Below are positions 22,095 through 32,741 of a DNA stretch of 64,000 nt, one piece after another. The DNA lies in the NCBI GenBank assembly GCA_015680685.1, contig MNCI01007684.1, forward strand, positions 565,459 through 629,458, given 5' to 3'. The position numbers and the translations under genes are program-made. The DNA comes from Gnetum montanum (lineage: Eukaryota > Streptophyta > Gnetopsida > Gnetales > Gnetaceae). Within the stretch, counting starts at the first letter, position 1; each line of letters opens with the position of its first letter. A model generated the notes under the pieces. That model was not told the origin of the DNA and made no database searches. It saw only the letters and a program-made list of their open reading frames with translations.

Positions 22095-24775
22095 TCATGG
22101 TGGTGGCTCCTCCATCAGTTGCTTCCCCTTATCTTTAGTCTTCTAGAATTTTTATATGTTTAAGAGCACCTAAAGTTTCTCCTCCTCCATTCTTGAGACA
22201 TGTACCATCCATGCTTGTTATGAAATATGTGATGGAGTGGTACATCCCATGGAAAATTTGATTGGCTTTCACATACCATTCTACAAAATACCTCCTCTCT
22301 TATTCAAATGCTTTGGCCTTGGCTTGTAACTCATGATAATCAGACAATCTTCTAGCCAGATTCATTGCAACATCTTTTTTCCCTTGGTAGTCAACCTTAA
22401 TTACTTCTAGTTCAAAGTTTGTCACCTAAATTTTTTGCAAAGCATCTTTTCTATCTACAAACTCTTTTTCATACAATGCATACATAGTTGCTACTTGTTA
22501 TTCAAGTTCATTTCTAGGTCTACTTGCTGTTAACATGGCCAAGTTAGCATAATCAAGGTTAGTGAACCCCATTTATTTTTTTAGATCCTCTATCTGTAGG
22601 TCTTTGTTTTTGAATTCTATTTGGTAGACATCAGCATAGCTATCCACAATGGATTAGCAATCTAGATTTTTCACTAATATGGAATTGATTCAGGCTTTAG
22701 CCATCTAGATCTCCTTCTTATTAATTTGCTTATACATCCCCACATGGTCACATATGTGTTTCTTAAGCCTTTCATGCTTCTTAGCTTCATTTTGTCATGC
22801 GCTAATCTCAATAGCTAAATTTTATATAATTTTTCACATACCTTTTCCGTTGAGAGGATCTTGTTTTCTCTTGCTAAGTGGCTCATATCTTGGTTAACCC
22901 TCATTAGTTATTCTCTTAACTAATGGATGTTCTTCTGCTTCTCAACATTGGTTAACCTAGTGTTATCTATAATGATTTGTGTTTCCATTGAGTACCTTAG
23001 CATGTATGTACACTTGCACTTCTACTACTAAAACATTTCACATCACTTTCTCCTTCTCATTTTCGATGTACTTGTTCTCCTCTATCAGGAAATTGATTTT
23101 CTCTAGCTGGTTGAGTGAAAAATATTAAGTTGGATCTCTATGTTTAACCCTTAAGGTCATAAGCTCTTCTTGTAGTTAATAATTTTAGCATTTTCATGCT
23201 TCTCCTTGGTCTCTACCATGACCAACTTATCCTTGGTTGCGATCACTTCTAATTGCATTATAGTGAGATCATTTGGGATATCCAAAAAAAATTTCATTAC
23301 TTCCCCAATCTACAGTAGTCGATCTAGGACATCCTTATGATCAATAGAAGTCATTGAGGTACTAGCTAATGTTGAAGCATTCCTAGCTCTAATTAAATCA
23401 ACTACCAGCATAATATATACATTGAAAGATTCCTTGATGTAATTCATGATCATTTCTATGGCTCCTGCTACATCTTGGTGCTACCTAACCACAATTGTGG
23501 CTCATTCTCCTATTTCATGCATCAATTGGAATGATGCAATATTTCTAAAGATCTATTGTTACCATTGGGCCTCTCATCCAAACTACATAGATATCTATCC
23601 ACTTATAGGATCTATGGAAACTACAGACTATATGACACTATCACTAACTCTATAGAGGTTGGCCTCCTCCCATGTTTCCCAACTGATAGTCTTTGTGATT
23701 TGTTGTAGATAACTCATTGATGGTTTATAGACCTATAGTGGTGGTAGTGGAACTTGCTATTTCTACTATTCTAGTTTTTGTTATTATTGTTGCTACTACT
23801 AGCCATTGGGTCCCACTTGTTGTTGTTTAGTGGTTTGTGTGGTTTTCTTGACTTCTGTTTCTTCCTCCACCGGATCTTTCTTTGGTGGTGCTGACTTGAG
23901 AATTTCAACATATGAGGCATTTTGAACTTTCCTGAGGATGTCATTAGTGTATCCCAGGATTCCAACATGTTTTCACAACTTTCTAATTAGGCAAGGAAAT
24001 GAAAGTATGACCTTCCTTGCCTTCTTTTCTTTGAACCACCTTTGAATCTCCATAAAATAGAGTGGTTCAAGATTAGCATTGTACTCTTCCATCAAAATCA
24101 CACTTCCTTTAGCTGCATAGCTAGATAATCTATTTAATCTCTTTGTGGGAATAGGTGGTATTTGTAAATTTTGAAATAAATTCTTTCCTTCAAAGTTAAC
24201 TCATTATGCCCTTTACCTTCTTTGTCATATGTCCTCTTTAACCATAGTTTTTTTGGTTTCTGTCTGATCTTGTGGATAGATGTGCTCATCTTGCCCATTC
24301 ATTGGGCATGTTCAGAGCTTCGACTATTGCCTTAACTAAATATGAAACAAAGACTCCTTCAATGTTGACCTAGCATCCTCTTCTTTATTATGCTAGAATT
24401 GGTAAGTTTTCGCTATATACCATTCACCACTATCTAAAAGGATGGGGCATAGCTATGACATTTGGAGTTGCATCCTTACCACCTCTAGAACAAAATCTAC
24501 AAATGAACCAAAGTTCATTTCCACAATTACTGGGTCAAGAGTCTCTCCTCTTAGATTATTTAGAGGCATTCTTGTCACAACATGATGCACTATCCTTGTA
24601 CTTGTGATTCTTCCACCTTTCCCTAAGCTAATTGTTTGGTGATAGGAGTGATACTAAAAGATTGAGTCTCCTACTCCACATGTCCTCCTTGTGGCTCTTG
24701 TGCTCTTCTTTGGCCTCTTGGTCATTTGCTTGCTAGCTGTGAGGGTCCTCTTATTGATCCTCTCTTTGGGATCAT
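22095..24775 (-). pseudogene. Extra ORF of element D, homologous to that of element A
   Basis: Minus-strand ATG at 24775 (MIPKRGS, in the same TTATAGATG context as element A's ATG at 11024) to a TGA near 22095, about 890 codons with many stops. Recognisable matches to the element A ORF lie near the C terminus, for example LARRLSDYHELQAKAKAFE around 22330-22385, and a shared PWDVP/HGMYH region before a proline-ending tail. The middle is K/E/L-rich and coiled-coil-like. Conservation of position, length and C-terminal motifs in two diverged elements supports a once functional protein. Family not recognised. Confidence 0.65.
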
Positions 24776-24952
24776 CTATAATCATTAAGAATTTAGGAAT
24801 TATTAGAATGTGTTCTTTGATTTTGATAACTCCTTTCCTTTCTAATATCCTTAGTTAGATCAAATTCATAGCTTACTATGACTGCAAAGTTAGAAACATT
24901 TTTTAAAAGTAACCCCATAAGTATTAATTTTCTATTAACCCTTCATAGTTGT

Positions 24953-26786
24953 TGTAGCAACCGAAAACGTCAGTGGCTGGAACACTGAGAGGTTGCCAGG
25001 CCAACAGTTTAACCCCAGATCCATGCGAGGGGCATGTTGGAGAGAAATAGAAATGGGGTACCCTAAATGGTCTGGTCAATCAGATAGGGACTTAATCGGT
25101 GTATCTTAACCTTTCGTAAACGTTTGTTTTAGAAGTGAGACACGCGAAGTAAATTGACTATCGACAAATTTATAGCAGTAAAAATAATGCAAATCAATGA
25201 TGATAGTAAGAAAATAGAAAAATAGATTTGGATGAGAGAGTGCACTACCCCAAAGGTTGTGGATTTGATCCTTTGCATTGCTGAAAGGTGTATAATAGGT
25301 TATGCAACACTGGAGAGACACTACTTACACCGAACAATATAGTCACAAGTATTTTTCTTGCTACTTTTTTCACTAAGATGCCAAAATGTTCAAAAATGCC
25401 AACTAGAGAACTCAAAGGAAACCAAAATGTTCAAAAATGCCAACTATGCTCTCTGAAAACCAACTTAAAAGCCAACTGCACCAAAAAGCCAACTGTGCAA
25501 AAAATACAACCCCCTAAGATTTTTTTTGCTAAGGTATTTATAGGGCTAGGAGTAGGAGAGAAACGTGGTCTAGATGCCATGTGTCCTGGGCCCCAAAAGA
25601 TGCTAACATGTCTATGTCGTGTAGGAGTGTGATGCTGGGTGTGAACTTTGTTACGCTGTGACTATATCACCAAAACTGCATGTGCCAAAATCTAGTGTGC
25701 TAATAACCTAAGAAAAATGGAGCTTGTGCTCCAAGGCTACGTCTTCCCTACTCTTACAAGAAGGGTCAAGCATAGGAAAAAAATTTTGGGAGTTGACCAA
25801 GAGTTGCTGATTTTTCCAAGGAGATGCTAGAGTGAGAAAGATTGTTGCCAACAAGTTATAGAGATACCCAAAGATGTCTTGATGCTTCTATGCTAGTGTT
25901 GTACTACTCATGCTATTGAGGACATTTGCGTAGCATAAATAATTTTTTGCTACACTATGTAGCATTGCATAGCATAGCCACTGGCCTTGACAAAAATTTT
26001 CATAGGAGCCGAAGAGCATTTGTCTAAGGCTTAGTCAGGTAAACAACTGCAACTTTTGTCCTTCATGCCAGGAAGCCTTTGGACTTGCTGAATTCATGTT
26101 TGGAACACTTCTGTCCTTTTTTCATTGTGGCTACATTGTGCTATGCTACGTAGTGTAGCACAATGTAGTAGCCAGTGTATCATGCTTCCTTGTTCAATCC
26201 ATCATTTTCTAGTAAGAAGCTTTGCTCGAGGCCTAAGGGCTAAGTGGGGCATCTAACTTTGGAGGCCGAAGTCTTGCCAAAGTGCAGTCTTCTTGTTGGA
26301 ATCACTTGGCAAGATGGGCCTTTCTGCTCTACCTTTGCTACACTGTGCTACGCTGCATAGCATAGCATAGCGTAGCACCTTGTGTTAGCTTAATCTTGAC
26401 TTGTCTTACAATCATTTTGTCAATTTGCATTTGGACGCTTGAGTAGTTATCTTTCAATGCTTGCTACGCTGCATAGCGTAGCATAGTGCAGTAGGCTTCT
26501 TCACTAGAAAACTTGTTAAAATTGTTTTTTCATCCCAAACACTTTCGACAACTCCTTGCATGGTCCCTGGTTAGACTATCAGCTGGGTCAATTGTCCAGT
26601 TGGGCAAGCTGGAGAGTCTAGCGGGCTTGTCAGCCCAGGAGATAGAAAACTTTCCAGAATGGACAATCTATCCTTAGTGCCTATACTTTCCTATTGAACC
26701 ATCATGACACTGCACTTGTGGAAGTCCTTGCTCAAATTCCAAGACTATGCTGAAGCATGAGGATCCTAAAATTTTATGGTGTTTCA
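24953..26786 (-). repeat. 3' LTR of element C
   Basis: 1,834 bp, minus strand, starting TGAAACACCATAAAATTTT at 26786 and ending GTTGCTACA at 24953. Minus TATA box CTATAAATA at about 25535-25543. It contains clusters of GCATAGCGTAGC-type words (about 25918-25975, 26135-26180, 26335-26380, 26460-26495). Confidence 0.9.
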
Positions 26787-26799
26787 TTGGCCCCTCTTT
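26787..26799 (-). other. Polypurine tract of element C
   Basis: On the minus strand AAAGAGGGGCCAA directly precedes the LTR start. Element B has AAAGAGGGGCCAT in the same place. Confidence 0.85.
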
Positions 26800-28597
26800 A
26801 TCGATGTCTAGAGGATCTACCCGATAGATGTCGACAAAGAATATGAAACACCATGAAGGATAAGACACCAACATCTCTCTCTGGTGGTCACTCAAATGTT
26901 GGTTTGTTGTGCTTGGGAGTATTAGGATAGTTGTGCAGGAAAAGGGGAAAAAGAGTGGACTTGAGGGGATAGGTTCAGGAAAAGAAAAGATGAAACATAA
27001 CATAGTCCCTCGTCGAAGTGCTTGTGAGGGAATCGGCATGCGTGGGCATCTTTCTTTTGCTGGCTTCTAACCTCTGGTCGAAATGCTTAGAGATGGTCAT
27101 TGTGAAATAGCTGGTGTGCCATTTGTTATGGGCACACACTTCTTTTTTTTTTTAGATCTTTTGCTCTTTTATGCTTTTGCACTTTTCTTTTGTTGTTTAG
27201 CCATGTTCACTTGCAAACAACCTTGTTGTTGTAGGATAGGTGTTTTGTCCCCAAAGATGAGTTGTGTTACATCCATGTGGGGCTTTGACCTACCTACAGA
27301 TTCTTCCCATGTGACGAGTTGCATTACGCACATCATGGACTTTGCAGTTGAGCATACGGGAGGGCTTTACATGCATCAAGAAAGCTTGTAAAAGAGATGT
27401 GAAAAGGGAAAATATGGGTGTAAGAAACGAGATGATGAAGGTTAAGAGGAAGGATATAATTTTCACTCCCAAGTAGCTAAGCTAGTCAGAGTGATCACCT
27501 TAGAACGATGTAGTATCTTGTCCTCCTAGAGAAACACATCCTTGACCAACACCATCTCGGCCCTTATCCTACAAGCATGACAGAAAGTAGACCAAAGAAA
27601 TGTAACCATGAAATGCAGTTAGTCAAAGGTCTTACTTAATTTAGACACCATTGAAGTCGTAGGCATTGGTTCTAAGGCATATAACATCTAAAGCAAGAAG
27701 GCCAGTAGCGGTTTTGGTTGTAGTAGACTAAAGGGGCTGGCACTGAGGAGGCTAGGAGTTGCTAAAATGTGAGTGCTTAGGAGTCCTTGCCCAAGGAAAA
27801 CATCATGCAGTTCAGTTGTAAGGTGAAAGACCTAACAGCTAGATGTCTTTTGAGCTTGGATGATGATAGGGGCTAGAGGGTAGCAACTTTGTGGGTGGGC
27901 CACAATAGTGTTGGGACTTCAGTAGTAGGCACTGACAATGGAAGCTACAGTCAGGGTGACAAGATGTGGTAGCGGTAGCTTCAAAAGTTTAGCAAGATGT
28001 TAGATGACATCTCTAGAGGATCAGCAAGATGCTAGGGGTAGTGGCATTGCATATGTCCTAGAGGATGTTCTATTATCATCATGAACTGCATTCTAGAACT
28101 ACAACATCCTACCCCACGTTGGCACTATGCATGTTTGCTTGTTGGTGGGACTATGGATGCGGGTTGAGAGTGTTGTGTCAAAAACCCAGTTTAAGGTCTT
28201 GGTAGATCATTGGATGTACTAGTTTAAGGTTCCAACAAACCACTGTGCTAGTTTAAGGTCCTAGCATATCACTGTGTGCTAATTTAAGGTCCTAGTAGAC
28301 CGTTGTTCTAGTTTAAGGTCCTAGTAAACCGATGTGTGCTAGTTTAAGGTCCTAGCAGACCGTTGTATGCTAATTTAAGGTCTTAGCAGACTGCTGTGCT
28401 AATTTAAGATCCTAGTAGACCATTGTGCTAGTTTATCATCGTAGTGGATGGTGGATGGGCCAGTTTAAGGTTGTAGCATACTTTCTATGCCAGTTTTACA
28501 TCATAGCAGATGATCTATGCCAGTTTATAGTCATAGCAGACTATCTATGCCAGTTTATAGTTATAGAAGACTATGGATGCTTACCTTGCCTTTGCAT
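26800..28597 (-). other. Element C 3' untranslated region with tandem repeats
   Basis: No coding sequence supportable; ORFs at 26674-27039 and 27083-27391 are chance. The segment next to the polypurine tract aligns with element B before 51947 (GTGTTTC(A/G)TATTCTTT). 28185-28575 holds about eleven imperfect units of about 30 bp. Confidence 0.7.
28185..28575 (-). repeat. Tandem repeat in element C 3' region, about 30-bp unit
   Basis: About eleven units. On the element's sense strand each reads like GGTCTGCTAGGACCTTAAAC followed by TAGCACA. Homologous, more diverged units occur in element B at about 50440-50770. Related units also stand at 32195-32415, before pol. Hypervariable 3' tandem repeats are known in Tat/Ogre elements as a source of satellites. 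Confidence 0.8.
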
Positions 28598-31500
28598 CAG
28601 ACGTAGTATGGCTTAAGGTAGAAGTGATTCACTGGATTTGCAAACTCTCTGTCATCCATGTCTGCCAGTTTGAAGGCTCCATTTTCATAGCCTTTTGTGA
28701 CTATGAATGGACCTTCCCAATTTGTTGAAAACTTGTTTGCATGTTCATGGATAGCTTTTAGAACTAGGTCCCCCTTTTTGATTGGCCATCAATGAAGGTT
28801 GAAATGATGCTTTTGCTGCTACCTATCTTGGTATTGTTCGATACGATCAAGTATTTGTGCACGCTCCTCCTCTATGGAGTTGAGGTCAATGATCCTTGAC
28901 TTGTTATTCTAGGCCTCATTCATGATGTAAGAAAGGACCATCCGCAGTGACGGTACCTACAATTCAAGAGATAACACTGCTTCAGATCCATAAACTAGGC
29001 TATAAGGAGTCTTACCTGTAGTCGTTCTGCATGTCGTACGATAGGCCCACAGCACATAGAGTATTTGCTCGTACCATTGCCTCTTGCTATTGCTAAGCAT
29101 CTTTTTGAACAAGTTGATGATGGCCTTGTTTGTTGCCTCCACCTGATCCTTTTCCTACAAGTAGTATGGCAATGAAAAGGATTACTTGATGTCAAGGTTA
29201 CTACAAAAGATTTTGGTTTTTGTGCTATTAAATTGTGGCACATTTTATATCACAATAGCCATGAGAAGACCAAACCTTGTTACAATGTTGTCTAAGATAA
29301 AGTGGAAAACCTATTGGGATGTATTTTTCCTAAGGGGGATAGCCTCCACCAACTTTGTAAAGTACTTGGTGGTAATGATGATGAAGCTATGTCCTGTGGA
29401 AGATTTAGGTGTTATGGGTCCTATGATATCTAGGCCCCATTGTTGAAATGGCCACGTGATTTGTGTAGGATGCAACTCATTAGGTGAAATTTGTATAATA
29501 TTTGCATGAAGTTGGCATGTATCACACGTCCTAACTTTAGCAAAGCAATCTCATTCCATGCAAGGCCAGTAATACCCTAGGTGTCTGATTTTAGCTTCCA
29601 TGGCCCTAGAGCTATGTGTCCTCCACATAGTCCCTCATGGACTTCATTAATGATTTTTTGTGCTTCCTTCCCACTAATTCAACTGATCAATATTCCATCA
29701 AAGGAGCATTTTCATAAGGTATTATCTCCTATAAGGACATACTACCATGCTCACTTTTGGATTGCATCCTTTTGGGCGGATGTCAAGTTGTGTGGGGGTT
29801 CACCATGTTGAAGGTAGGCTTTAACGTTAATGTACCACTCTTGGGCATTAGTAGCACTTATGGAGGTGACATGTACTTCTTGAGTGATAGAATCTATGCA
29901 TTTTGTTATTGAAGCAGGTAAAGTTGGAAACAAGTGTGGTGGCACGTTTAACACTAGCGTGGCTAAGGCATCTGCTATAGTTTTTTCATTGTGTGGCATA
30001 TGTTGGATATCTATCATTATGAACTATTTTAGCAAACTCTTGGCCAAATCACAATAAGGTTGTAAATGAAAATCTTTATAGGCATAGACTTCAGTGATAT
30101 GGTTGACAACAAGTTGGGAATTTCCTCAGACTGCCAAATGTGGATCTTTAATTGTCGAGTTGCTAAAAGGCCCCTAAGGAGTCCTTCATACTTAGCTACA
30201 TTGTTTATACAAAGGAATGTAAAATGGTAAGCAAAAGGTTGAATTTTCCCCAAGGGGAATGTAATGACAGTGGTAGCACTAGCACCTCACATGGTTGAGG
30301 TGCCGTCGAAATGCAAAGTGGCCTCGAAGTGCAATGGCACAGGGTTGATGCTGTTAACATGTTTGTCGGGAAATTCTGGTTCTATGATCACCTGATCATT
30401 GACTGGTGAGGTTGTGAGCTACATAGCTATCACTTGTCCCTTCATCAATGATTGAGCTATATAGCATAAATTAAATTCCACTGTTATAGCTTTCCATTGG
30501 GCTATCTTGCTACTTTCATATAAGTTGTTCGTGATAGCCTGAAGTACATTGCTCTTGCATATAATGTTAACCTAACTACGGAACAGGTAGTGTCTTCACT
30601 TTTTTAGTGTAAATACTAGGGTGAGACAATTCATTTTTACTTCGTTGTATTTTGCTTCGTAGGCTATCAATGCATTGCTCAAGTAATAAACTGGGATTTC
30701 AGAGCTGTCCTCTCTTCTCTGGCATAACAGTGCTACGATAGACATGTCTGAGGTGGCTAGGTAGATGTAAAAAGGCTTATCTCTCTATGGTGGGTAAATA
30801 GTTGGAAGGTGTAAAAGCTCTTTCTTCATGTCATCAAAGGCTTTTTGACACTATGTTATCCACTTGAAGTTAACCCCCTTCTTCAGTAACTGTTGCATGG
30901 GGTGTAACTTGTCGGTCAACTTTACTATAAACCTTTTGATAAACTATATTCTACCTTGCAACCTGCACAATTCTTTAAGGTTGGTAGGGGTTGCTAGGTT
31001 AACAATGGCCTTAACTTTGTCAAGGTCCACTCGTATTCCAGCCTCCGATACTACAAACCCTAACATACATCTAGTTTTAACTCCAAAGATACATTTCCTT
31101 GGATTGAGATGCAAGTCTGTGATAATGCTTGAGGACTACATCTAGATCATTAGGATGATCAATAGTTGTCTTAGAATTTACTACTATGTCATCCATGTAA
31201 TCATTTAGTCTCTCTAGGAGGTAGTCACTGAATATGTATGTCATGGCTCATTAATAGGTTCCTTTGGCATTTTTGAGATGAAAGGACATTATAGTGTAAC
31301 AAAAGGTTCCCCAAGGGGTCATAAAAGTAGTCGTTAATTGATGCTCTAGATTAATGCGAATTTGATTGTCACCCTAGAATCCATCCATAAAGGATAATAA
31401 AGCATGACTAGTCTTAGTGTTAATAAGTTGGTCAATACTTAGCAATGGGAAGTCATCCTTAACCATTACTTTGTTCAGATCTCAAAAGTCTATACAGATT

Positions 31501-32070
31501 CGTATACCTCCTGTTTTCTTAGAGACTACAACAATGTTTGATACCCACTTCAAGTAATCAACTGCGCAAATGAAGCCTTCTTGGTATAGTTTGGTGATTT
31601 CATCACGTATGGCTAGTGCAATTTCTAGTTTAATTTTTTGAGCCTTTTGTTTGACTAGTTTGATACACAGGTCTAAGACAATGTTATGTTGTATTAGCCA
31701 TGGGTCTAAGTCTGGTATGTCATTATAGACCCACACGAACACTTTGACATTGTCTTGGAGGACTTTAGATACATCCTTTTGCATTTGTTGATCTAGGAGG
31801 GAGCTAAGCTTTAGTGTCCTTATTTTCCCCCTGGATGTAGTTATAGGTATTTCGATAAGAGGGTCCTCAGTCATGTCCCTGGCCTCTAAGTCTAAGGCTT
31901 GGATCAAATGTTCAAGCTAATCTAGGGATGTTTCTAGGGATGCTACAGTGTTATCAATGGATGATTCTCAGTCTATTAACTCTAAGTTTAGATATCTTGC
32001 AAGCTTTCCATGAGGACCTGTCAAGGTTAAAAGTGAATGACGATCAGGCTGCATGGACATTTTGTTCAAC
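28598..32070 (-). pseudogene. pol of element C: RT, RNase H, second RNase H, integrase
   Basis: Minus strand. The ORF opens at a 3' splice site (acceptor AG at 32072-32071). RT N-terminal part 31907-31482 ends KTGGIRICIDF; the catalytic Y-M-D-D lies at 31199-31188. RNase H follows but is badly frameshifted (about 30900-30450). A second, archaeal-type RNase H is at about 30320-30029 (FDGTSTM, CINNVAKYEGLLRGLLATRQ). Integrase core remnants lie at about 29243-28957 with a retained catalytic Glu (QVEATNK) and LYVLWAYRTTCRTTTGKTPY; the C-terminal domain (NWEGPFIV, GAFKLADMDDREFANPVNHF) ends near 28598. There is no chromodomain. Many stops and frame changes make it nonfunctional. Confidence 0.85.
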
Positions 32071-32072
32071 CT

Positions 32073-32598
32073 GCCACAATAAGAAAAAGCCAAGTCAAGT
32101 GATACTTTTTTGTAGCAATAGCATGTAATAAACATTTGCAAAGCAATAGTGAAACATGCAATAATTGTCAACTATTTGGCCAAGTTCGCAAGTTTCTAGT
32201 TTAAGGTCATGACGAATCATAACATTGAGAAATCTACTTTAAAATGTGAAATGGATACTAAGGCTACCAATTTAAGGTCATGGAAGACCATACTCATGCT
32301 ATAGTGTACATCACAATGTAAATCGTGGTTACTAGTTTAAGGTCTTTGTGAACTATTAAGGGGCAGAGTTCGAGAACTAAGGTCACTAGTTTAAGGTCTT
32401 TGTGGACTATGTCGGGTAGGTTTTGTGAAGGTAGGTTGCTAATTAAAGGTGGGGCAAAATTTTTGGTTGGGACCACCTGTTATGCTGCAAAAAATGATGC
32501 TATGTTATAGTGGGATTATGACACAATAGTGCTATGCTATATGGGGCATCCCACATTATTCAGAGTGTAGAAATAACCAGTTCTTTTCACCGTGTCAA
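32073..32598. other. Divergent intergenic region between pol and the antisense gene of element C
   Basis: Holds four to five degenerate units of the form (C/A)TAGTTTAAGGTCNTNG...GACCAT/GACTAT (32195-32415), akin to the 3' tandem repeats, then GCTATGCTATA-type words (about 32480-32550), then the TATA box of the antisense gene. The RT ORF starts on the other strand at 32070. Confidence 0.55.
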
Positions 32599-32607
32599 CT
32601 ATAAATA
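32599..32607 (+). promoter_or_regulatory. TATA box of the antisense gene, copy 1
   Basis: CTATAAATA, a textbook plant TATA box, about 140 bp upstream of the ATG at 32742 and on the gene's own strand. Element B has TTTATAAAA at the equivalent place (46487-46479, minus), about 120 bp before its ATG. Position is conserved though flanking bases are not, which supports a real core promoter independent of the LTR. Confidence 0.65.
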
Positions 32608-32741
32608 GGGGTTTACCCCTAGTAAACTTTTTGTTTTTGTTGTCAGACTATAGAGTCCACATCTAGAGCATAGTGCGGTCGTGCCAAGAGAAAGTGAAGC
32701 AGTGTAGTGTAGTAGTTGACAGAGAATCTACGAGTGAGATA

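Larger units (their letters stand above)
21052..24952 (-). mobile_element. Element D: 3' part of an A-related retrotransposon, cut by element C
   Basis: Minus-strand element related to A. Read on the minus strand it shows the extra ORF (24775 to 22095), a polypurine tract (AGTCATGGGA, about 21913-21902) and an LTR (21901 to 21052). Element C, with target duplication GTTGT, is inserted upstream of its extra ORF, so the 5' half should continue rightward from 61227; I cannot recognise pol there. D is older than C. Confidence 0.8.

Noticed and set aside
26674-27391. ORFs of 121 and 102 aa near the 3' LTR of element C
   Set aside because: They overlap the LTR and polypurine tract and have no counterpart in element B.
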